DNA of 64,000 nt from Turritopsis dohrnii (lineage: Eukaryota > Cnidaria > Hydrozoa > Anthoathecata > Oceaniidae), in the NCBI GenBank assembly GCA_027922465.2, contig BQMF02000010.1, positions 558,001 to 622,000 of the forward strand. The letters run 5' to 3'. Of the stretch, positions 12,401-23,617 are shown piece by piece (the stretch's first letter is position 1; each line of letters begins with the position of its first letter). The notes below the pieces were generated by a model. That model did not search any database and was not told the origin of the DNA. It worked only from the letters and a program-made list of their open reading frames with translations. Position numbers and translations under genes: made by a program.

Positions 12401-15400
12401 ATCTCATTCAACAATTTTTACTCGTTTAAAAAGCATGTAGAAGTGTTTGAAACAACGAGTCATAGACTCACTCTTTAACTCTATTCAAAAAATATGAACG
12501 AGAATCTGTAAGAGGAAAGTGTGTACCTACTAGTATTATGAAGAACTTTCAACAATGTTATTTCCATCATAGAAATCCAGGCAGAATGCAAATGGAACCC
12601 TTGTGAAAATGGAGGTCTTTGTACAGCACACCCTGAAAAACCCTACTGCTCGTGTAAACCGGGCTGGTTTGGAGACACATGTAACAGTAAGGCCCTTTCT
12701 ACATCTTTTATTAGGAATATTTCCTTAAAGGGATCTTGTGATAAGAAATTTTTTTTCTGAGACATGATAGAGCTCTAAAAAAATTGATCAACAAGCCTTC
12801 CTACAGTTTTTTATAACTCTTTGTTGTTTCCGGATATCTCAATTTCGAGATGTTAGATTTGATTTATGCAACGCATAATTATGACGTAATCATTTAGTAG
12901 TTAAATTTTTCATCGCTTTTACTGATAATGAAAATTAAATCTTTGTACTTTATTAAATTGATCAAGAATGATCCATTTCAGAAGTGAAATGATATGATGA
13001 AGTATGAACTAAGAATATTTAGTTGTTCAAAAGTTACACACGTCAACAGTATCACTCTCCTATTACATCATAATTATGCATTGCATAATTTGATATTTTT
13101 AAATTGAAATATCAGCGAAAGGAGAAGAAATTTTCAAAAACTATAAAAAGACTTAAATCAACTTTTTGATCTCTATTATGTACCAAATTATCATTTGCGT
13201 CACAGGATCCCTTAATACAATCTTAGATAATATTATCTGCTCTATTTTAACACTTGTCTTTATCGGCGTTATTTTTCAAAAGTCCAAAGTTAAACTTTCT
13301 TTGATAAACGTCCGGCGTCGTCTCTTTAAACACGTCGTCACGAAAATTGCCGTCGCCATCACCGACGTAATATGGTCGATAATAAATAGAACATCATGAA
13401 TTTTTGTTTGATTTTATAGAAAGAAGCCCTTGCTTCCCAAGCCCCTGCAATCATGGCACTTGTTGGCCTAACGCAGAAGGTTACACCTGCACTTGCAAGA
13501 CTGGGTACAAGGGTGCAAAATGTGACAGTAAGTTCAATTTTCGAATTTTTCCAAACCTTTTTTCACTAAGTAAGAGGCTTTGGCAATTGATAACGAATTT
13601 CATCTCCTTAGTGGTTGACCGTTGCCATCCAAATCCATGCCTTAACAACGGCATGTGTACGGAAACAGCAGACAGTGTACAATGTGAATGCGCCATTGGA
13701 TTTAAAGGACCTTTGTGTGCACGTAAGTGAAACCCATAGATATTATTTGAGTTTGGAAAATCTCAAATGAGTTTTCCTTTGGAAGAAAGTCTCAGGTACT
13801 TGTCAGTTATTCCCCCAAGATTAGGGCTAGAGTAAGGTTAGGGCTAGAGTGAGGATTAAGGTTAAGTATTCGACAGTTAGAGGGTACTTGTCTACTTTAG
13901 AGGGTACTTGTCCCCCGAAAAAAAAAACTCAACCCTAATTTTAACTTTGTGTGGGAATAACCGACAAGTACCAAGCCTCATTTTGCTTGTCTCATTCATC
14001 CAAAAATTAGAATTTCATTTGTGGATACAAAATTATGTATAAAATAGAACAAATATGGCCCTTTCTATATGTTATTTATTCTTTCTAGTGGAATCAAAAT
14101 GTGAACCTGTAAACCCCTGTTTAAACGGTGCAACATGTCTGGAGTACACTGACCACTACTATTGCGTCTGTTCCAGCGGTTTCCGTGGACAAAACTGTCA
14201 AGGTAATTAATAGTGAATAGTGCCTTTTATGAAATAGCTATTTTTACATCATACAATTATCAGATATTGGCGCAGTTATTGGAAAGTCTATTCAAAACTT
14301 GATTGGTTGAAAAATACATTCCACTCTCTATAATTTCGTAATTCGAACTCTCCATAAATCGAACCATTCATTCGCTCCCTTCCATGTTCGAATTCCAGGA
14401 GTAAACTGGGAATTAAAAGTCTAAAACGTCATCAACGATAATGAACTGTTTTAAAGTTCATAAGAAAACGTCAAGTCAGCAGTTTTCTATAAAAGGAATC
14501 ACCACTACGAGCAAAGGAATCACCACTACGAGCTAATCATTTGTTTACTTTTGTCAGTTGTTCGTTTCCAGACCCATTTTGTTGTTTCGATCTTTGAAAA
14601 CTTTCCCCTGCGGAAATCAGCATACTTTAGTTTCCTTTATAACATTTTCCTAAAATAACATGTACATCATCATGATAGAAGATGCTCCTAACCTAACATT
14701 ATTTCAGAAACAGCTTTTACAGTCGAATCTCTATAATTCGAACCTCTATTATTCGAACACTCGGTCTGATTCGAACGAATGTTATGGTCCCTTCACCAAT
14801 CATGTCTTGGTAAATGGATCTCCGTAATTCGAACTCTCCATAAATCGAACGTTTTTGTACGGTCCCTTCAGTGTTCGAATTAGAGAGAGTATACCTTAGT
14901 TAGTTACATATACATAAAAAAAGCAGATGAACATCTTATCAATTCTATTTCAGCTTTTATTGCGCCCACAAAAGCTCCGCCCACAATACCTGTCAAACAC
15001 GAAGGTCCGCAAGCTATTCCGCCCCCTGACAACCTTCCAACATCACTCATGCACGAAATATTTACGGAGAAATATACGGATTCGAGCGGTAAGATAGTTA
15101 CTAACTCTCGTGAATCATATGGACCAGTCAACGATGGGGGCAATTCGGCTGCCGGCATGGTGCCTCATCCAGTTGCTGTTACGTCACCGGTTAGTGATTC
15201 CCACAATCCTTTGAGTGATTCTTCTCACGGCGTTTTTGGTGAACCGACACACGGCAGTACGGTAGGAGCACCGAGTAGGGCCGATAAATTCATTATTCAC
15301 AGTTCGGACGAGAAGAACGAAAAGCCTCGTAAAGAAAGTTCCCAGAAAAATAGTTCTTCTGACGCGATCACGGGTGAAGATGATCGCTATCAAACGCATC

Positions 15401-18381
15401 TTGTTCAAGTTGGCGATCAAAAGGAAGATCATCATTTAGGCGTTCATGTTGGCCAATCAATCCCAGAAACAAGCGATCCTATATCGCCTGTTACAAATCC
15501 ACACCCCAGCGAAGCTGATGGTGAAAGAGGACAGCAAATAAATTCTGATAATAAACTTAGTGTCCAGGACGCACATGAAAACCATATGGCACATCTTAAA
15601 GAACAGTCTGTGCAAGAGGTTTATGTTGATCCTTCACATGCAAAAGATGAACTTCACCTTAACGAAGCTCACGGCTATGTGAATACTGACAGCACACAAG
15701 ATGTTATTGTAAATAGTGCAAACACACGCTCAAGTTTTCCTCATAACATAGCCACACCCAGTGAAAGGAGTACACTACCTAGAAAAGGCATTTCAGAGGT
15801 CAATATATCTAAAACGAACTCAACAGTAGATATAGGTAATGGAGACACAAGGACTCATTTATCCAAACAGAACATTCATAAACTAACGAATAAGGTATAC
15901 GAAGCAGGTCACCAGACCGAGTTAAAAGTTTCGAAACAAACGAAAGAGGAACACGATAAAGCGAATCGAGTTCTTGCGAAAATAAATCAGAAAATACAAA
16001 ACGACACGATAGATATCAATCAAATTAATCCGAACTTTGTAAAACAGAAAAATGCTTACTCAGCATGGCGACGCAAAGCGTTGATAAACTTTCGAAAAAG
16101 ATACCCGACGAAGCCATTGCCGAAAAACACGTTATCTCTCTCGAAGAATTCGTTATGTCCGAGTTTTTGTAAGCTATATTGTGACCCTTGGTGCGTAAAA
16201 ATTGGTTGCTGCAAGACAACAAAGAATCAAGAGGCGTTATATAAAAAAATCGAGATGCAACACAAGCCACAAATCATGGGTAAGATTTCAATAGAATCGG
16301 GGATAGGTCGAAAGCCGAGTTTGCCCACTTTATATAACCCGCGTTTACATGAAAAAAAAAGAGACGAACTAAAGCCTCAACATGGGTCAAAACCCTCTCC
16401 CGGGCTGTGAACGCGGATCAACTTTTCTCATGTAATGACAATCAACGTTTTCATAGCCTTTCCTAAGAAGGGTGAGATTGCTATTACTGTACTTTACAAC
16501 CTACCCCAGATCCACTCGCCTGATATAATCTGACCCTTGCATAAGCTAAAGGTTTATATTGAAAAGCCCTATAGTATTTTTACGTCTTTTAATAGAAAAG
16601 ATAAATTTTAGTATAATGTTCAAGTAACAGTATAACCTTCAGAGCGAAAGATCTGGCTTCAAATTCCTTATGAATCATTTAGCCAAGTGTAACCAGTGTA
16701 GTTTAATGGTTAAAATTTTTGTGCATCTCCCTGTGGGAGTCAAAAGATTACTGCGATGGAGAGCATTTTTATTGAAATAGTGTGTATATTACTATAGAAA
16801 TGTACTTCTTCGCAGTGATTTTTCGAAATTGATAACTAAACAAAATAAATCAAATAAATTACCTTTTCTTTCCGAAACACCATTTTTAGTAATTGAATCT
16901 CGTGCATGCGATAGCTGTAACGAAAATGCTGACTGTGTCGGTAAAAGATGTCAATGTAAGACTGGCTTCCATGGTGATGGTGTCACCTGTACAAGTGAGT
17001 GAGAGCTTTTGTTTATTAGATGTAATCATCGCTAAATTCCATAAGTCAGAACAATTTTCGACACTTTTACGTTACCGAATCTAGAAATTTTGTTTACAAA
17101 ACAGAAGGACTTAAACTTTGAGAGGTTTGGTATCGAAGTTGTCAGTGCCGTGACGTCATACATTTGCAGTTTCAACTGACAGGGTACTAAATCGAGTATC
17201 AACAACCTCGAACCCAGGGTACCTTGCCTTTTCTATATGCAGCAGAGAAGAAGGGTCAACTAGGGTTTCCTGCGCCACCATCCGTATATCAAATAGGCAA
17301 GGAACCCTGGTACCGAGGTTGGAGAGGAAAATGTGTAGATTGGGATTTCAGCGTTTCTGCAGAAGGTTTAGGTTAGCTGTCAAATTACATGAGAACTACC
17401 GATGTTAATTAAACTGACCTATAATCTTTGCGTTTAGTTGACAACTGCTTGTTATGTCATTTGGATGCTGATTGTGTGGGTGGCAGATGTGTTTGTAAGA
17501 AAGGGTTTTTTGGTGATGGTTACGAATGTAAAGAAGAAAGTAAGTCCCAAAACGATTGTTTTTGTTGTAGCAAATTGATTGTCTGTAAAAAGGCAGATTA
17601 ATTGGGTATACTAAAGTCTATAAAATACGGAGCTAGTTGGGAATTTACTTTATATCTGTGGCTGATGTTTTTTTATCAAAATATGTCAGTGAACTGATTC
17701 ATAAATGTTTTGTAATTTATCCGCTGATGTAATCATTGCAAACAGTTTCCATGACAACATTCGTACACTCTCATTGGTCACAAAACAGCAACTAATGTTG
17801 TAATTATTTTTTTATCACGTGGTTTAAGTAAAACAGAATTATTTTTAGAGATTTCATATTCTGTCAAGATTCAAAGCCAACGGCGGAACTAGAGGGTAGT
17901 TGCAACTTGTGGAGAAGATCATCAACATAATTTGTGAATTCAATTTATATTACCAATGGGATTATCTGAACGTTTTTCTTTTATGGTTATATTATTAACA
18001 CTCTCCTACACAATTTGCAACTACTTTCTAGATCGGTCACGGCGAAACAGGCCCAAAATGGTACCGCAGTAGTTCCATAGTACGGCTGTCAAATTTCTGA
18101 TTCCAACCAGCATAATTCGAACTCCTTCTATAACTTAAATGAACTTCAAGATCCCTTCATTTCTTTGTAAACGAATGCCCGAAATTCGAACCTATTTTTC
18201 ATTGTTCGAATTTCCTGACTGTCTTTATTTCCTGTTTATATTATTAGAGTATCAGCACTCCCTATGTTCGAAATGCCACAAAGAAGCAGACTGCATCGGA
18301 GGAGATTGTTTATGCTCCCGTGGTTTCTATGGAAACGGAAAAAGCTGCTGGCCTCTTCCCATTACTAAACGTCATGTCTAG
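9476..18381 (+). CDS. Secreted multi-EGF protein with minicollagen-like cysteine motif, nine exons
   Basis: Exons: 9476-11555, 12573-12686, 13420-13527, 13612-13722, 14089-14202, 14954-16279, 16890-16994, 17438-17539, 18248-18381. All introns are GT-AG and phase 1, giving 1397 aa. Residues 1 to about 20 form a signal peptide (MKIRIILNVVVLFVVAVYT). Residues 21-693 are a disordered, charged region with a basic stretch (HERKRR, LRKRKDRKER) followed by an acidic one, and no cysteine. Exons 2-5 each encode one EGF module (C-x4/5-C-x4/5-C-x8-C-x-C-x8-C). Exon 6 is a second disordered region ending in a cysteine cluster at residues 1244-1262. Exons 7-9 each encode a shorter six-cysteine EGF-like module of the ADCVGGRCVCKKGFFGDG type. 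One module per symmetric phase-1 exon is classic exon shuffling. No transmembrane segment is seen, so it is probably secreted. I do not recognise an ortholog; a matrix or nematocyst role is inference. Confidence 0.83.
11565..11727. mobile_element. TAA-flanked MITE abutting the exon-1 splice donor
   Basis: Ends AGCCGGTTTCC and GAAACCGACTTT are inverted copies, flanked by TAA on both sides (11562-11564 and 11728-11730), as in PIF/Harbinger elements. The element starts ten bases after the GTAAGT donor of the EGF gene and extends the open frame of exon 1 to a false stop at 11632. A related copy is at 34607-34710. Confidence 0.7.
11753..11868. mobile_element. CAGTGGGCAAA-family MITE, EGF intron 1, diverged
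   Basis: GGGCAAACTTATTGAAAAAC to CACTTCATTGCAGTGGTTTT, with several substitutions. Confidence 0.6.
11983..12096. mobile_element. CAGTGGGCAAA-family MITE, EGF intron 1
   Basis: TCTCTGCGAAGGAGTGCATT at one side and GACGATTTTGTCCACTGGG at the other; a second copy in the same intron. Confidence 0.75.
12251..12381. mobile_element. pogo/Tigger-type MITE, TA-flanked
   Basis: Ends CAGTGGACTCTCTATAATTC and GTCAGAGAGAGTCTGCTG are inverted copies, with TA at both outer edges. The interior is built of TCGAAC/GTTCGA motifs. It lies in EGF intron 1. Confidence 0.7.
13794..13980. mobile_element. MITE with GGTACTTGTC ends
   Basis: AGGTACTTGTCAGTTATTCC at the left is mirrored by GGGAATAACCGACAAGTACC at the right. 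The interior has a TTAGGGCTAGAG direct repeat. It lies between EGF exons 4 and 5. Confidence 0.65.
14318..14405. mobile_element. Degenerate pogo/Tigger-type MITE
   Basis: Contains CACTCTCTATAATTTCG and paired TTCGAAC/GTTCGAA segments; ends poorly preserved. Confidence 0.45.
14720..14893. mobile_element. pogo/Tigger-type MITE
   Basis: Left end CAGTCGAATCTCTATAATTC preceded by TA, repeated TTCGAAC motifs, and a decayed right end (GAATTAGAGAGAGTATAC). It lies in the intron before EGF exon 6. Confidence 0.6.
16156..16212 (+). other. Minicollagen-type cysteine-rich motif in the EGF protein
   Basis: Encodes CPSFCKLYCDPWCVKIGCC, spacing C-x3-C-x3-C-x3-C-x4-CC. The canonical minicollagen cysteine-rich domain of cnidarian nematocyst capsule proteins is C-x3-C-x3-C-x3-C-x3-CC, usually with proline after the first cysteine, as here. 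The one-residue expansion before the CC pair is the only deviation. It lies in an otherwise cysteine-free 442-residue exon. The match is visual; function is inferred. Confidence 0.6.
16731..16828. mobile_element. CAGTGGGCAAA-family MITE, EGF intron 6
   Basis: Left end CTGTGGGAGTCAAAAGATTA, right arm TACTTCTTCGCAGTGATTTT. It ends about 60 bp before the exon 7 acceptor. Confidence 0.65.
17203..17321. mobile_element. MITE with CAACCTCG...CGAGGTTG ends
   Basis: Inverted ends CAACCTCGAACCCAGGGTAC and AACCCTGGTACCGAGGTTG enclose about 80 bp. Related pieces occur near 2158-2290, 2885, 18868, 21160, 21440, 25570 and 29248-29323, so this is a dispersed family here. Confidence 0.65.
18083..18225. mobile_element. 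Degenerate TTCGAA-type MITE before the last EGF exon
   Basis: CATAATTCGAACTCC at the left and CATTGTTCGAATTTCCTG at the right resemble the pogo/Tigger-type MITEs; ends unclear. Confidence 0.4.
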
Positions 18382-18516
18382 AAACCACAAAGAATGCTGA
18401 AGAAAGTGGTGTGAACACGGTCTTTTATCATGACGTTTGGATAACTTTTATATGATGGTCAACACGTCACGCTTTACTTCACACTTTCCATCAAAATTAT
18501 GCACCTGTTTTATATA

Positions 18517-18660
18517 TACTTTCAAAGTTCTTTAAAATAGTACCACATATTTTTGTAACACAATTATGCATTGCTAGTAAAGAAACACATATATAGAACA
18601 TGTTCACTTTTTTGTGAATTTTTTCATGATCTTCTTAAGTTAATAAATTTTACAAAAGTC
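18517..18660 (+). repeat. Dispersed repeat, second copy of 779-922
   Basis: Same orientation as the first copy. It lies just after the EGF gene stop and may supply that gene's AATAAA (18642-18647). Confidence 0.65.
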
Positions 18661-19329
18661 CTGAGTCAGCAGTTCTCTACAAGGGAATGTCCAATCAATT
18701 GAGAATGCCAATCATTTGTTTACCTCGTTTGTTCATCATATTGATGCTAGTCTTCGTTCCAGACCCATTTACTGCTCTGATGAGTGTTTCCAATGGCTGA
18801 CAGTTCATTGTAGTTCAATAAAATTGCATTGTGGGATTGTGAAAAACTCATCACGTGTGAATTACAGACAACCTTGCACCCAGGGTTTCGTTTTGTTTGA
18901 AGTTGTCCATGGTGCCTGTTTCTGGAGAGCTTTTTTTTTTTAGTCAGACAATAGTTCTTTTCGGAGAATAAGTCAGAGCAGATCTTGCCTCGCTTTCATC
19001 CCAAACAATAGTGGCATTTGTGTTGTTTTTGAAAAGAAATGATACCCGAGAGAAAACCTTACACGAACTTTTTTTATGATTCTTAATTACTTAAGTAATT
19101 AAAAACCTTAGAAACGAGGCAAGATCTGCCGTGACGTAATTTCCGAAAAGGTCAATTCACCTTGGATTTATAAGAATTAGTAGGTTTTCTACTAGGTGGA
19201 ATGATCAGATGAAAATTTTCGGTGTCAGAAATTTTGAGGTATTTAATGAAATTTTTTGCTTCTGCATCAAAATGAGGGAGCAGTGATTCATTTTGATTAA
19301 GGATTCGTCACATAAGATTGCACAAAAAT

Positions 19330-19690
19330 CTATGGCGGTATTAGCGACGGAGTGACGTAAAATTTGGGCCTAAATTTTTTGGGGGACGGTTCTGTGGCGT
19401 CACTAAAATCTTTGATCCACGATATTTCAGTAAGGGATTGTTCACAAATGACGTCAACGATTTTTTCAAGATTTTTGATCCCCCTCCCCCCTATGTCAGC
19501 CTTCGTCAACTTTGTGTTTCCCTCCCCCTCAGTTGACGTCATCGTTTGAGAACTCCCCCTAACAGTTGACGTCATTTATGAACAGTCCCTAACGGTTACT
19601 GGTAGCAAAACAATCCCAAAAATTTTCTGGGCAGTTTTTTAAGCTCTACAACATGGGTACACTTTGTGCTATATCCACGGTAAAAATTTC
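19330..19690 (+). repeat. Dispersed GGGCCTAAATTTT repeat, copy 1 (interrupted)
   Basis: From GGGCCTAAATTTTTTGG through TGATCCACGATATTTCAG, then after an insertion CGGTTACTGGTAGC and AAGCTCTACAACATGGGTAC. The same order of blocks recurs at 48000-48520, 51575-51800 (inverted) and 62800-63325. Confidence 0.7.
19434..19589. mobile_element. Harbinger-type MITE, 156 bp, TAA target duplication
   Basis: Terminal repeats GGGATTGTTCACAAATGACG and the complement of CGTCATTTATGAACAGTCCC match at nearly every base. TAA flanks both sides (19431-19433 and 19590-19592). Removing the element and one TAA restores the uninterrupted host repeat seen at 48340 and 63140. Confidence 0.85.
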
Positions 19691-19900
19691 CTTTGTTGTA
19701 TTATCGATTTCGATTTGTTTTGGACACAGCAAAATGATTACGCATCACTGATTATGATTTCCATAGCAATTTGCTTGAAGTCCCAAACTATTTATAATAA
19801 ATCGTGTTTAAACTTTGAATTAGGGCATTCCATGATGATGTTTACACCTCTGGTATGTAGATATGTCTAGTAGCTTTCAAGAACTTGAAATCATAATCAT

Positions 19901-20066
19901 GTGGCGCCGTAGTGTAGTGGTTATCACTCTTGTAATTTTTGCGATAGGTCAGGGTTCAATTGGCCACACAATGCGTGAGTGAGTGTACCACGGCGCCGGG
20001 TCTACCCGTGCCATGTAAGGGGATATGACCGACTTCAGGACGTGTGTTAATCTAAGTAAATAACGG
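19901..20066 (+). mobile_element. tRNA-derived SINE
   Basis: Head has box A (TAGTGTAGTGGTTATCACTC) and box B (AGGGTTCAATTGG); the body contains GGCGCCGGGTCTACCCGTGC. Head and body match the SINE at 40510-41445. Confidence 0.7.
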
Positions 20067-20069
20067 AGA

Positions 20070-20322
20070 GCTTTTAGTATGGGCATCCATTCTTAATGGT
20101 TGGTTATTTTGCCCGTCGACTTGCAACTGGTAGTTGACTTACCGCTAGAGATACGTTTGACATTGCTCTAACTTGCCCAAAGGACAGTGTGCTGTCAGCC
20201 AATGGATCCTAATGGGCTGCTTTTTAAGCGCGTTGGACTGGAGCATCAAAATACGTCATGACTGGACTCGAGCACGGGTCGCAGGGGTCTCACTTACACA
20301 AACCACTACACCATCGCTGCAC
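20070..20322 (-). mobile_element. Second tRNA-derived SINE, reversed
   Basis: Read on the minus strand, it starts GCAGCGATGGTGTAGTGGTT, a box-A-like head, with GTCGAGTTGTA-type spacing unclear downstream. It abuts the forward SINE tail to tail. The boundary between the two is approximate. Confidence 0.45.
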
Positions 20323-20539
20323 AATCTATAAGAGATATTATTGTTTGGTTTGAGTTATGCTACCTTTTATTAAAACTTAGTTTGCATGGTTTCCAATGCT
20401 CAGTTTTGACAACGGTTTTCATATCGCATGCGCAGTTAAGCCGCTGCCCGGACGTAAAAGAATAATTTTCTTGATCCTTGATATAAAAGTTGAATTCACT
20501 CTATTTCTGAAGTCGAGCCCTTTAACAAATCAAATGTTG

Positions 20540-20745
20540 TGTATTTGAAAATACTAGCACACACTAAATTTCTGTCCAGAAGTTGTACTGAATTTCCGTC
20601 CATAAGTTGAGCTAAGTTGCCGCCGATAAGTTGTACTGAATTGCCGCCCACAAGCTGTACCAAATTGTCGCCCACAAGTTGTACTATATTGTTTCCCACA
20701 ATTGTACTAAATTACCGCCCATAAGCTGAGCTAGATTGCCGCCCA
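20540..20745. repeat. 24-bp minisatellite
   Basis: About eight degenerate units of the form AAGTTGTACTGAATTGCCGC plus CCAC. The 24-bp length keeps frame, so the minus strand reads as an 8-residue repeat (VGGNSVQL) over 20496-20699. That is probably a by-product of unit length and not a gene. Confidence 0.8.
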
Positions 20746-22441
20746 CGTATTTCCAAATAATGCATCCACTTAGTACATGTTTCATATACCAGGCAAAAAT
20801 TATTCAAACCGAAAAGAAGGATATTCCTCATCTCAATACAGTGTTAGCATTTTTAGCACTGTTCAGTCCAGTGAGCAAAAATTATATCCGTCAAATCATC
20901 TGAGTTATGCAAGGTATTCTATTCACTGGATTATTGAGAAGTCTGTGAGATGTTAGCACAAATCTTAAACTGTCAATCATTACATCAAGCATTTTGTGGC
21001 GCACCCGGCCAGCCTGTTTTTGTATTGAGTTTTTTGTATTGAACTATCGAACAGTTTCCGTTAGGTAAAATATTCCACTTTGGACAAACAGGCTATTGCT
21101 TCATAACAAATTCTGCCGAATACCTCCACAGATTAGTCGGATTAAATTCATTTTTTCCAGACCTTGTACCCTGGGTACAAGTTTTGTCTGTTCTCCGTCA
21201 ACCAATAAAATCCCTTCATTTACGATTATGCACTTTAAATCAGCAGCCGCTCCGCACCGACCTTCAACCTTGTGGTAAACCAGCTTGGCGATTCAGTTTT
21301 ATGTGTTGATGCGGAATGTTATCATCGATGTTATTGTATTTAGGTTTGCAGATAAGAATCGATGTGTATCGATTCTTATCAATCAAACAATAAAACCTTG
21401 TTCACAAATTAATTTCATGTCAATCATAAGTTTCCATTCAACCTCGAACCCGGGCTCTCTTGCATTTCTAATATCCGAACGGCGGCAAAGAAACGCCATC
21501 TATATCAAGAAAAGACAAGGAGCACTAAGAACGAAGCTGGCTTTTGATTGAGATTAGATAAGGGCAGTTATAAGGGTTTTCTCAAAAGAATTTGTGACAT
21601 AAAACCCTAGTAATTTAGCTTGCTAACCTTGTCTATATGTTATAGCCTCGTTATGGGTCTGGAACAACAACAAATGGGAAATGTGAACCCAAAATAGGAA
21701 TAGAGGTACAGATCAAAGATGCACTTTTGCCCAAATGACCCTCCCTTCGATATGCACCCCGGACCTGCAAAACAATGAAGTAATTAGCTAGTGAAAACCA
21801 GGCCTAATATTTCGTGATATGTGTCGTCAAATTTAAATTTCGATTATTTACAAATCTAATAAAATCTAATTATTTATCCGTCTGAAACATGCGAGAAAAA
21901 GCAAATGAATCGGCACCGTAATCATTTCTCAATTATATAGTAAACATAACATAAGTGTCATTATGAATAGGGATACTCAAAAACATAACACATGGTTTTA
22001 TTTAGCACAAACGGGAAGATGAAATTTCATAATTTTTTTGCCGACATAGTAAAAATATTGATTTGTCATGAGAGATTATATTTTGTTTGTCAGTGTTGAT
22101 TATGTGCAAAAAAATGGTTGCAACTGATGACTTTTAGTGATAAGAATGCTAATAAACTATCAGGCATGCGTTATGACGTGTCAACGTATGTGTCACACAC
22201 TGTTAAGGATCACGCGACAACTTGTGTTAAGGTAAACAAAGAGGTTTGTTTGTTTATTTTGTTTGCCAATCTCGTCCCCAGCGTTTCTCATTCAAAATGT
22301 AAGAGACTGGTAACGATTTAGTGCAATTCGTATTCCTATGTAATCTTCTTTCTTCACCTCCGAGTTATCAAAGCCTTTGATATTTGAAACAACTTTTGTT
22401 GCCAAGAACTTAGGATACCATCTGACACCATGTTGTCTGTA

Positions 22442-22561
22442 CCCAGTGGGAAAAATCTTCAAAAAGTCACTGTGTCGAAGAGTATTTCTATTGAAATCGA
22501 GTGTATACCTTTATAGAAATGCTCTCCTTCGCAGAGATTTCTCAACAAGTTTGTCCACTGG
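22442..22561. mobile_element. CAGTGGGCAAA-family MITE, full length
   Basis: Complete ends CCCAGTGGGAAAAATCTTC and CAACAAGTTTGTCCACTGG; inner arms intact. Confidence 0.8.
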
Positions 22562-22886
22562 TAGGGCATTGATTGAGAAATAGGACAAGTATTGAGAGAT
22601 TACGTCACGTTATATGGGGATAAGACCATAGATATTACTAACATAGTTTCATCACATCTCCGGCTACCATCTATTCCGCAATAATTAATATCTCTTCTAG
22701 AGAACTTCCCAAATTGCCGGATACCGAATACAATATAAAAACCGAGTATCGCTATTCGATTACTCGGGTGAAAATATAAAATAACATGTAAAAATTCTCT
22801 CAATCATCGGGTTCATCGGTTTCCCGGTTCTCCACAATTAATAGTCTACTTCACAATCCGAAAGGAGTTGCAGAAACATTGTTTAA

Positions 22887-23003
22887 CCCAGTGGACAAAT
22901 AATAAACGCCGAACTCCCTGAAGACTATTTTTATTAAAATAACTGTATGCTTCTATAGAAATGTACTCCTGCGCAGTGATTTTTTAACAAATTTGCGCGG
23001 TTG
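22887..23003. mobile_element. CAGTGGGCAAA-family MITE, diverged
   Basis: Left end CCCAGTGGACAAATAATAAA, right arm TACTCCTGCGCAGTGATTTT and TTAACAAATTTGCGCGG. Confidence 0.7.
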
Positions 23004-23572
23004 GAATTGATTGTGCTAAGAATACCTTACAACATTGAAAGTAAATGTTTTGAGGCCTAAAATATTATTTCAAGTGAAAAGGATTAGTTGGAATAGATTA
23101 AAAGGTAATCGGGAAGTACCTGTTCACCTTCGTGTAAATTGGCCTTTAAATGTTCACTTAGCCTCACCTCGTTAATGGGGTGCCGTAACAGAAATGTATT
23201 CAAGGCTTTTAAAAGAATCGATGATTGTCAACGAGGGCCATGGTTTTAGTTAATTCATGCTAATTCATACTTATCTTTTCTACTTTCTAAAAATCTAATT
23301 GGAAGAATTGATCTCATATTTTCGTGTGTAGACCAACATGCATAAAGTTTCCATTCCTTAAAATATTCATTAAACAAAAATATACGTGTGTTATCTTTGG
23401 AACTAGTAATAAAATGTTCGTTCCAAAATATACCGTGAAAGACAAATTTAGTTCCTATGCCAACAGGAGGTACGTTCACTCACAAACTTCTCTTGAGAAT
23501 AAAAACAACCTAATACCGAGTCCTCCGATGATGAAATTCAAGTACTACCGCTGTGTAGGTTTTTTTTGTTGT

Positions 23573-23617
23573 CAATGATTGACAGGTCAATGATTGACAG
23601 GTCAATGATTGACAGGT
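23573..23617 (+). repeat. Three perfect copies of a 15-bp tandem repeat
   Basis: GTCAATGATTGACAG repeated three times without mismatch; each unit is itself near-palindromic (TCAATGATTGA). Confidence 0.8.
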
